24,734 nucleotides of DNA from Chromera velia (taxonomy: Eukaryota; Sar; Chromeraceae). The stretch spans positions 1 through 24,734 of the forward strand of contig JAHBMJ010001664.1 of the NCBI GenBank assembly GCA_018398765.1, given 5' to 3'. The notes beneath the pieces were generated by a model that did no database searches, was not told where the DNA came from, and worked only from the letters and a program-made list of their open reading frames with translations. Positions within the stretch are counted from its first letter, which is position 1. Each line of letters begins with the position of its first letter. A program made the position numbers and the translations under genes. Shown here one piece after another: positions 1 through 8,036 of this stretch.

Positions 1-2
1 AG

Positions 3-2636
3 ATTGCCATGGTATACGTTGATGATGTCATTGTTTTCAGCCGTAGCCACGCAGAGCACCTCCGTGATCTGCGAGAAGTCTTCCAACTCGTCCGAGCGGC
101 AGGTCTAAAGTTGCGACTTGAAAAGGCACAGATAGGAAAGAGGGAGGTGGAGTATTTGGGGCATTCAGTCTCGGCTCGAGGGACCCGTCCGAGCAAGAAA
201 AACACAGAGAAGATCCGAAAGTGGCCCACTCCTACCGATCACCCCTCTCTCCGAACTTTCGTTTACCTATGCAATTACTACAGAGGATTCGTTCAGAAGT
301 TTGCTCAAATCGCCTACCCGTTGACAGAGTTGTTGAAGACACACGACAAGGACAAGAAGCCCATCCCGTTCCAGTGGACAACAGCAGCAGACGAAGCCTT
401 TCAGGACCTGCGTCGGAGACTCACCGAGCCTCCGATCATGACCTTCCCTGACATGCGTTCTCCATTCATCGTAAAGCCAGACGCTAGTCAGGTATCCATC
501 GGGGGGGTTCTTGTGCAGGTAAGGGATGGGAAGGAGAGAGTGGTGGCGTATGCGAGCAGGGCGCTTATAGGGGCAGAACCAAAGTATGGAGCACACGAGA
601 GGGAGGCGTTGGCAACAGTTTACTGCTGCCAACAGTGGAGGCACTACCTGCTGGGCAGTGTGGTGTTTGTCCAAACAGATCATAAGCCGAACCTAGCGAT
701 GGAGAAGAACAAACTGGCAAATGAGAGAGTGGGAAAATGGGCTCGGGCTTTGCAGGAGTATGCACCGAAATTTTTTCACAAGGATGGGAAAGCCCATGCA
801 GATGCCGATTCCTTTTCGCGCATGCCGCTTCCTGCAGAGCACAGTGTAGACACAGGAGCCCCTTTCTGCAGGCATTGCAACCTCCCTGTAGATGGGAGCA
901 TCCCGATTTGTTCAGGTCTGGAGGCATCGATTGCAGGGGTAGAGGTAGGGGGCGTCAGCCCTCTGGCAGCGGCAGTTCCCTTTTTGGACAAAGTGAAGGC
1001 TGCGCTTCCCTCTGATCCCTTTGTCTCTGATCTGTTCAGGTACTTGCAGGAAGGAACGCTCCCAGTGGAGACGAGCCGACGCAAGAATGTGATGGCGTAG
1101 GAGGATTCGTTTGATGTCAGGGACGGGCTCCTCTATCGATATGAAAAGGGGGGGGCTGAGCAGCTGTATGTCCCTCCGGCATTGAGGGACACCGTTCTGA
1201 CCATGCATCATGACCACCCAATGAGTGGGCACCCAGCAGTCAAGAGACTTTCTCAGCGACTCCTCGCTGAATTCTGGTGGCCCCGTTTGAGAAAAGACGC
1301 ACGTGAGTGGGTGTACAAGTGCCGACCATGTCAAGAGAGAAGAAATCAGCCGAAAAGCCGAAACCCACAGACTCTTCCCGTTCCTTCCCGACCGTTTCAG
1401 CGAGTCGGCATCAATGTGGTCGGCCCTGTTCCGATGTCCAGGAGGGGGAACCGATTCATGCTTGTCATCACGTGCGCTTTGACCCGGTGGCCTGAGGTAT
1501 TTGCATTGCCTGAGGTCCCCGCTTGGAAGGTGGCGAAGATCCTCTTTGAAGAAATCATCTGTCGGTATGGATTTATTGAGACCCTTGTTTCTGACCGAGG
1601 AACAAATTTTCTTGCAGAGATTGTGCAAGAGTTGCTCAAGCTGGTAAAAGCCCGTCACTTGACCACTACCAGCTACCACCTACAGGGCAACGCGATCCCA
1701 GAGAGATTCAACCAAACCTTGGTGCAGGGGTTAGGGAAACAAGTTGATGAAGAGAGGGGGGATTAGGACTTGTATTTACAGCCCTTCCTAGCCTCCTACA
1801 GAACGACGGAGCATGCAGAAACAGGGTACTCTCCCTTCGGTCTTGTGTTCGCGCATGACTCTCAGAGCATTCTTCGGGTCACGCCCGTTCCCGAAGGCAC
1901 GAGAGCTGCACCGCCTATCTGTTACGACGAATATGCAGGATTCATCAGGCAGCGACGGATTGAGAGAGTTGACAGGGCAAGAGGAAGGGCAGAAAGGGAA
2001 AGGCAGGCAAGAGAGCGCAGGAATCCCCCTCAGATGACAGAGAAATTCCGTCTAGGGGATCGTGTACTTCTCCGAAAGCCGACACCAAATTTGGGGAAAC
2101 AGCTGAAATTTGCAACAAAATTTGAAGAGGGGCAGACATTCGTCGTGGTTGCGGTTCCTCACGACCGACCGCATGTTGCTGTCATTCGCCCTCTGAGAGG
2201 AAAAGAGAGAGACGTCATTAGCACGGATCGTTTGATGTTGTGGCAGCCGGCGAAGGGAGTGGAGAGAGAGACTGAGGAAAAGGCGTCAGCCGTTGAGAAG
2301 GAAAGGGGAGAGAGAATTCCCCCAGGCACTCCCAAGTCATCTTTCCGGGTCGGAGAAGACCCCGATAAGGACGACCTTTTGGATGAATTAGGATTGGGGG
2401 ATGAATTGGAGGTGGAGAAAGAAGAAGTGAAAGAAAGCAGTGCTGGAAACAAGAAGAGAGGAAAACCTCAGCCCACCCACATTCTGGCTGTTCGAGAAAA
2501 AGAAGGAATGGAAGAGTACCGGGTCTCCTTCGACAACGGTACCTTTGCATGGATGCCAGAAGAGGAGGTGGAGGCCCCTAATCTTGTTCAGGACTTTGAG
2601 AAGGAAAGAGAAAGAATCATGCGTCAAGTTAATTAA
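3..2636 (+). pseudogene. Ty3/gypsy pol polyprotein fragment (RT-RNase H-integrase-chromodomain)
   Basis: One reading frame runs from the left edge to 2636, broken by in-frame TAG codons at 1098-1100 and 1764-1766. The homology continues in the same frame across both stops. RT: the YVDD active site is at 15-26, followed by the NYYRGF region typical of the RT-RNase H connection. RNase H: acidic residues sit in VKPDAS, HEREALA, QTDHKPN and a final DADSFSR. Integrase: an H-H-C-C zinc site ends in KCRPCQERR near 1315-1340. The DDE core has D (1593-1595, SDRGTNF) and E (1701-1703, PERFNQTL). The first acidic position is Asn (INVVGPVP, codon 1413-1415) where the family has Asp. The C-terminus (about 2478-2610) resembles a chromodomain, which in chromoviruses guides integration. 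I infer an inactive copy. Suppressed TAG is an alternative for the stops but would not explain the Asn. Confidence 0.88.
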
Positions 2637-2790
2637 TTTCGCTTGATCATTTCATTCCCCCGTTGCGTTGCAGTTCGTTGATGGATTAGCAGACCTGGCG
2701 GGATATCGGGAGGCCCGAGGGTCAAGTGGTTTGTGTTATGTTGACTTGTGTCTTTTTCTTTTCAGGATCTGCTCGAGGACGAGCAGAGTT

Positions 2791-2804
2791 AGGGGGGGGA
2801 GTGG
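2791..2804 (+). other. Polypurine tract, retroelement plus-strand primer site
   Basis: A G-rich purine run, AGGGGGGGGAGTGG, lies just before the likely LTR start (TGTTGTGCCC at about 2806). In LTR retrotransposons the tract primes plus-strand DNA synthesis and sits immediately upstream of the 3' LTR. Position and composition both fit. Confidence 0.7.
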
Positions 2805-2805
2805 T

Positions 2806-3353
2806 TGTTGTGCCCTAATTCAGAAAGCGGCGACGGGCCGTGGGATGGGTCAGGCGCGCGCGCGGGAGCGGACCCACAGAACGGGCGGCCCGCCAAGCGT
2901 GCGTCAGGCGTGCTCGCGGGAGCGGACCCACAGAACGGACAGCCTGCCGAGCGTGCGTCAGGCGTACGGCAGCCTTAACGGTGCAAACAACACAGTTGCA
3001 GCAACACTGTCAAAGCAACACATCAACAACAGATGGCAACAGAAGTGAGACTGATCTTAGTATCAGAAAGAAGCATAAAGCATGAACATACAGAGATGGA
3101 AAGATGGAAACAGACGTGATGTTGCATCCATGTACGTATCTGAATTCACTTGGAAAGCGATACAGACGTACATGCATGCGAAGCCAGAATTACTTGACAA
3201 GCCACATAGAAAGGATCTTACCAGAACGACTCGAAGTGACGATGAAGGACCCGACAGACGAGTACCGAAGTAGACTCAAGTAAGTTGTATGTATGTAGAG
3301 CCCCGTATAGCTCGCTAGCTTGCCCACTAGCGGAATCATCATGGTTCATAACA
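2806..3353 (+). repeat. Putative 3' LTR of the Ty3/gypsy element (right end uncertain)
   Basis: This begins with TG directly after the polypurine tract. It contains no convincing gene; the short open frames here are fortuitous. The right end is placed at a CATAACA at 3347-3353, but other CA-ending points (for example near 3028) are possible. It contains a 54-bp tandem repeat, annotated separately. The boundary would be settled by finding the second LTR outside this window. Confidence 0.45.
2851..2964 (+). repeat. 54-bp tandem repeat, two copies plus a partial third
   Basis: The word CAGGCG recurs at 2851, 2905 and 2959, an exact 54-bp step. Each unit carries GCGGGAGCGGACCCACAGAA and ends in GCGTGCGT. 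Two full units and the start of a third are present, inside the putative LTR. Because the period is a multiple of three, it keeps reading frames open and creates spurious ORFs. Confidence 0.85.
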
Positions 3354-4170
3354 AGTTTAACGCTTCGGAGCAGCTGAATTTAACATTTGCCGGCAGTCGG
3401 CGGCAGACAAGGAGTTTGGTGCCCTCTTTATCCTCGTTCATCGCAGCAGAGCATTTCTGTTCTCCCTCTGCTAGTCCCTCTGATACGCCTGCAGGTCTGC
3501 AAACTCTGTTTGGAGATCTTCGTCGCCTTGCTGGAAGGTGGGCCGGGGAAGAGTTACCCCATTTAGAATAGTTAAATTAGTTAGATAGATTTGTTTTTTT
3601 GAAGATCTAATATAAATAATCTATCTAGCGACTACCCCTAGCTCATATGTGGGGACGCGGCATGTATAACAAAACTTTTGATCATCAATTCAGGCAGACT
3701 AAGCCACACTGATAGTCCCGTTCTCCATGCAAAACCCCCCGCAACTGAATTTTATGCAGGAACTTTCCTAAACTGTTGATAAAGGTTTTTATTATGCATG
3801 TCCTAAACTATAATTCAAACAAAATCCACTCAGTATATAGTTGGGGTAAATAAACTTCTTTCAGCATGACGAATTCCGAAGTCAAAGAGTATTATAGAAT
3901 GTTCAGTTCAGTTGCTTTTTAAAGATAAATATCATTTCAAATTTTCGATCTTATACCTATACTTCTATTTAGTTTACATAGTAGTCATCTGTTATACACT
4001 TTGGATGGTCACTGAATGAAAAGAGAGTTTAAATATAATGAGTTATGTCTTACAAGTATTATTGCTAAGTAAATCTCAAATAAACTAATACTAGTCCCAG
4101 GCTAAGTCAATAAACTTTAGAGTGAACCATGTTTAACCCTGTTTGAGTGTAACTTTTGAAAGTGTTGCTA
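3354..4170. other. AT-rich intergenic sequence, no gene seen
   Basis: This stretch follows the retroelement. The only open frame of note (3320-3571, plus) has no recognisable domain and straddles the putative LTR edge. From about 3570 onward the sequence is AT-rich with stops in all frames. I see no RNA gene. Confidence 0.6.
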
Positions 4171-4352
4171 GTTTGAGCTTCTAACTATTTATAGTTCTTG
4201 TGAAAAAAAAATGACAAAAATTTTGATAACAATTTTTATTTTTTGATATCAATCAATCAATTTTTTTATATAAGAAAAAATTAAAAAAAAATTAATATAA
4301 ATTTTTTTGTCACATTTTTTCTCAACAACTATAAGGAGTTAGAAGCTCATAC
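4171..4352. repeat. AT-rich foldback (inverted repeat) element
   Basis: The left arm begins GTTTGAGCTTCTAAC at 4171 and runs through a poly-A/T stretch to about 4220. The right arm ends in GTTAGAAGCTCATAC at about 4338-4352. The right arm reverse-complemented matches the left over roughly 50 bp with a few mismatches, including the ATAGTTCTTG-like and TGACAAAAA blocks. The centre is almost pure A/T. A third, direct-orientation copy of the arm starts at 4400 (AAGCTTCTAACTCTTCATAG). This fits a MITE-like or foldback element, but no target-site duplication was identified. Confidence 0.6.
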
Positions 4353-4399
4353 TAAGCATGCTAAGAGATCTACAGTTGACTGTTAAGCGTTATCAGTTT

Positions 4400-4500
4400 A
4401 AGCTTCTAACTCTTCATAGTTCTTTTAAACCGATTAAAAAATTGATATCAATTTTTAAAAGTATACAAAAAATTGATATCGATATCAATTTTTGGTACAC
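4400..4500. repeat. Extra foldback arm copy and GATATCAATTTTT palindromes
   Basis: Starting at 4400 is a third copy of the arm seen at 4171 (AGCTTCTAACT, then CATAGTTCTT). It is followed by overlapping ATTGATATCAATTTTT-type palindromes and repeats of GGTACACTTTTT/GGGTACACTTTTT around 4493-4520. It is probably a second, partly deleted copy of the neighbouring foldback element. Confidence 0.45.
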
Positions 4501-4520
4501 TTTTTGGGTACACTTTTTAT

Positions 4521-4998
4521 AGCGTAGTAAGGTGTTTTTTCACATTTTAATTGGCAGTATTTCATACACCTTCGATTTTATGCAATGAATTCATAGCTGA
4601 CTGGCTTAATTGTCGATCATCTGTTGCATCATTTCAAAACAGCGTTTTAAGCAAACCGAACCCCTTGCCGGTGAGCCTGGAAAAGGGAACGGCACGCCTT
4701 TCTCTTTGCGAATCTCGTTTCAAACGCAGTCCGTGCAGAAACAGGCAGCTGTACACGCACAGAGCATCAAACGAGTTAACACGAAACCTCACACATGAAA
4801 CAACAAAAAGGTCGAGAACGTTCGTTCTCACGAAACTCACGAAACTCCACTCACGAAGACACCACAACACTGTCATCAAAGTCGTTGGCAAAGTTTCCGT
4901 CTGAGTTCAGTGACCCCTCTCATGCCGGCGCGTGAGATTACAAACTTTCACACGCTGACCCGAAAGCTTTCGGACAGACAGCAAAGTGGAAAAAGTGT
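4521..4998. other. Intergenic; 3' flank of the wall-protein gene
   Basis: This lies downstream of the minus-strand wall-protein gene, so it should hold that gene's 3' UTR and polyadenylation region. A 117-codon open frame at 4551-4904 (plus) has no recognisable domain or context and is probably chance. A short repeated CACGAAACTC motif occurs at about 4828-4846. I see nothing else. Confidence 0.5.
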
Positions 4999-6783
4999 TT
5001 AGTGCTTGCCCTTCACAGGCTCAGCGTAGCCCTTGGCGGGAGCAGCGACGGGGTGAGCAACAACCTCCTGCATGACGTAGCACTTTCCGTGGGATCCCTC
5101 AGTGCCCTTGGGGCACTTGAAGTGGGGGTGATCGTAGGTGACGCGAGTGCACACACCGCCCTTTCCACCGACGAAGTGCTTGGGGCACATGGCGAGAGCA
5201 TTGGTGGTGTGAGTGGCAATGCACTTCTTGCCATCAAGCTCGTATCCCTTCTCGCACACAACCATGGGCTTGGACTTCTCGTAAGATCTGCAGACCAGGT
5301 TCTTCTCGTCAAGGTCGAATCCGTGGGGGCAGTCGTAGTCGATGGGGTAGGTCTTGTCGGCTCCGGGGACGGAGTAGCCGGGGATCATGCACTCGCCATC
5401 CTTGGTGAGCTGGAACTCCTTGGCGCACACAGGGGTGGCGGGCTTGATGTCAATGGAGACGCAGGAAGAGTGCTTCTGGTCGTATCCCTTGGGGCAGACC
5501 TTGGCGGCCTTGGACTTGTGGACCTTGACACAGCCTCCCTTTCCGTCCTCATCGAAGCCGTGGGGGCACTGGGCATCCCAGACCTTGGTCTTAACGCAGT
5601 CGGCCTTCTTGCCGACAGCGGAGGTCTCGAAGCCGTGGGGGCACTCGAGATCGGGAGCGACGGAAACAAGGGAGATGCACTTGTGGCCGATAAGCTCGTA
5701 GCCCTTGTCGCAAACAGGGGCGGCCTCGGTCTCGTGGATCTGGTAGCAGTTGCCCTTCTCATCAGTGTGTCCGTGGCAGTCGAAGGGAACGGTCTGTCCC
5801 TTCTTCAGAGGGACGGCCTGGATCAGCACCTTGGCCTCGCACTTGTCATGCTTGGCAAGAGCGTATCCCTTCTCGCAAACCATGGTGGGCTTCTCGTGGA
5901 CCTCAGTCACGCAGGCACCCTTGCCATCGAAGTCAGTGCCGTGGGGGCACTTGGGCTCGGGGGAGGCAATGTCGGTCTGCACGCAGGCACCTCCGGTGAG
6001 GATACCTCTCTTGCAGACGGGACCCTGGGTCTCGTACATGTAGCACTTGTGGCCGTCGAGCTCCCATCCCTTGTCGCAGATGTAGTCGACACCGACCTCA
6101 GTCTCAAGGACGCACTCCTTGTGGTCGTACACGTACCCCTTGGGGCAGGTGTAGTCGGGGTGCTCGTACACGGGCTTGATAATCTCGGGCTCACCGCGGA
6201 CAAGGCAGTGATCCTTCATCATCACACCCTTGTGGCAAGAGGACTCGACCTCAGCGAGGACCTCAGTGATGCATCTGTGGCCATCAAGCTCAGATCCCTT
6301 GGGGCAGACGTGGGCAGACTCTCCCTTGGTGGTGGTGGTGCAGAGTCCCTTGCCGGTCATCTTGTAGGGGTGGGGGCAAGAGATCTCAGGCTCGGCGGTC
6401 TCGTGGAAAGCGCACCCGGCAGGGCCGTACTCGGAGCCATCTGCAAGATGAACGGCAGGAGCAAGCACACGTCAACACTAAAGGGAGAGAGGGGTGCCAC
6501 GGAAGACGGCCAGAGACGGGGCTGGGGTGTGGAGGCAGAGGATATGTGCAAGACGTGAGCAACAGTATTTTCACTTCAAAAGAGTCTGCGGAGGATGCGA
6601 AACTAAGAGCAGGAAAGGAAGAGGGAGCTGACCAGGGCAATAAGGCTCAGGAGGGACCTCCACCTTCTCCATGCGGGCACCGCCGTGCTTGGGCACGGGG
6701 GCAGGGGCATCGTAAGCCTTGCCAGTGGCAGAAGCAACAGTTGCCATAGCGGCAACGCAGGAGATCTGGAGAACAGTCTTCAT
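4999..6783 (-). CDS. Oocyst-wall-protein-like secreted cysteine-rich protein, two exons
   Basis: Read on the minus strand, exon 1 is 6783-6633 and exon 2 is 6440-4999. The intron at 6632-6441 (192 nt) begins GTCAGC and ends TTGCAG. The join keeps the frame and rebuilds a module, C-P-D-G-S-E-Y-G-P-A-G-C. The product is 530 residues. Residues 1 to about 19 (MKTVLQISCVAAMATVASA) form a signal peptide. The mature part is 19 consecutive two-cysteine modules of the form C-(P/E/D)-(K/H)-G-(Y/F)-x4-7-C, such as CEKGYELDGKKC. Outside the signal peptide every cysteine belongs to a module (38 in all). The lysine- and proline-rich tail lacks cysteine. Such arrays are the hallmark of apicomplexan oocyst wall proteins, which are secreted and disulphide cross-linked; chromerids have relatives. 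Whether this one builds a cyst wall or another extracellular matrix is inference. It is divergently transcribed from the CCA-adding enzyme gene. Confidence 0.85.
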
Positions 6784-7601
6784 CTTTGCTCAATTCGTTG
6801 ATGCAAGAGGATCGACAAGACGAATCGGTGTACTTTGGTAAGAGATATTGTGTTTGGGATGCGACTGAAGTGAGAATGAGAGAGGGGTGGTTGTAGAAGA
6901 TCGAGGTCACCGAATTCGAACGGAGTTGCAAAGATTCAACAGCCGAAGCGCGCGTGCACGCGTGTTGCTCGATTTTTGATGCGATGCATGTGTTGCATGA
7001 ATGCATGCCGTGATGGCAAAGCAGAAAGATCAATTCTGAGGGCCCCAGAATGTGCATCCTGAAATGTCTATTAAACTCTATTAATTAATTTGTGAAGGCT
7101 GGATCGAAGGGCCCCAGAAAAGATTTTTGCATAAACGGAGTCATTTTGGAACTCACCACAGATTCATGAGTGTCACGGGCCTTCGCAGCTGGCGAGCCGA
7201 TTTTAGCCGATTCTTGTGAATTCGGCTTTCCGAAATCGTTTTCGCGGACCAAATCACGCTGCATGCGTGTACTTTGCGGGACCAAAATTGGCCGTCCGAG
7301 CTAAAATGCAAGCATGCAAGATGCGCCACAGCGAGGCATGCCACAGACTGCAAGCTGTCAGAATAGGGGATACCGCCTCCAGTAATGGTTGTTTTCTTCA
7401 TAACAAGTCGTCTGGTGAGCGGTTTTTCAGAAAGCTGCCTACGCCATCCGATTTGCGCCTTTTCAGGTCGTTATGATTCTCAAGCGGGTTTCTTGTCAAG
7501 CGAGACGCTGTGTCTGGCATGTACCCGTTGTCCTGCATCCTGCTCTTGCTCGGGTTGTCTTCGCTGTTGCGCCTCCGTGTGTCAAAGGAGGAGAGGTGTG
7601 A
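6784..7601. promoter_or_regulatory. Shared upstream region of two divergent genes
   Basis: This 818-bp gap separates the start codon of the minus-strand wall-protein gene (6783) from that of the plus-strand CCA-adding enzyme gene (7602), so it should contain both promoters and 5' UTRs. I cannot identify a TATA box or initiator with confidence. The word GGGCCCCAGAA occurs twice, near 7040 and 7110, and GCATGC-type palindromes are frequent (about 6986-7010 and 7260-7340). These are candidate regulatory words only. Confidence 0.4.
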
Positions 7602-8036
7602 ATGAGGTGCATCTGCTCTAGCAGCAATATATTTGCAACCTCTGTAGCGCTCTGCATTTGCGTCATCTGCTCGTTTTTTTCGTGTCTCGTGGCCTCTCCA
7701 AATTTCAAATCTTCATTCACCTCTGCTTCTGCCGCCGTGCGGCTGAGCAGCTCATTGTCCGGGTGTAGCGACTGTCAGAGCGCCATTGGGACTGTGGGGA
7801 AGTTCAGTGTTCTTTCAAGGAACAGAGGGGTTGCTTCGGTCTGCTTCCAGCTGCCGTCTCTTTTTGCCACCGAAGCACGGGGCAAAAAGCAAAGTCTTCG
7901 GCCAGGGGTTGGAGCTGCTTCTCTTTCGTTTTCTTCTTCCTGTCCTTCATTCAAGCTCGGTCCCCACAGTCACTTTCCCTCCTGTCGTCACTTGCGCGCC
8001 GGGTCTGTATCCCTGAAGTCCGCCGCCTCATCCTCA
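7602..8036 (+). other. N-terminal targeting extension of the CCA-adding enzyme
   Basis: The first ~145 residues precede the conserved head domain. Residues 1-31 (start MRCICSSS) include a hydrophobic run, TSVALCICVICSFFSCLVA, that reads as a signal peptide or signal anchor. It is followed by a Ser-rich, basic stretch with almost no acidic residues up to the internal Met at 8037-8039. A signal peptide plus transit-like region is the known entry signal for complex plastids. Single CCA-adding genes in yeast and plants are known to serve several compartments through alternative starts. That this gene does the same is inference. Confidence 0.5.

Larger units (their letters stand above)
1..3353 (+). 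mobile_element. Ty3/gypsy LTR retrotransposon, 5'-truncated by window, decayed
   Basis: The order reverse transcriptase, RNase H, integrase, chromodomain-like end, then polypurine tract and putative 3' LTR is the Ty3/gypsy (chromovirus) arrangement. Only the part from the RT active site onward is in the window; gag, protease and the 5' LTR would lie upstream. The element is probably dead: its pol frame has two in-frame TAG codons and a substituted integrase catalytic residue. The right boundary is a guess. The LTR seems to begin near 2806 with TGTTGTGCCC just after a G-rich tract, and a candidate ...CATAACA end is at 3353. An earlier candidate end near 3028 cannot be excluded. Without the 5' LTR, neither the LTR length nor a target-site duplication can be confirmed. 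Confidence 0.85.

Noticed and set aside
2668-3085. Overlapping 126- and 81-codon open frames
   Set aside because: They lie in the putative LTR and are kept open by the 54-bp tandem repeat; no domain or start context.
4551-4904. 117-codon open frame, plus strand
   Set aside because: No recognisable domain, no splice continuation, and it lies in the 3' flank of a convergent gene; likely chance.
5002-6558. 518-codon plus-strand open frame
   Set aside because: Exactly antisense to the wall-protein gene. Its Leu/Val/Gly/Ala-rich composition follows from that gene's codon bias, and it has no domain.
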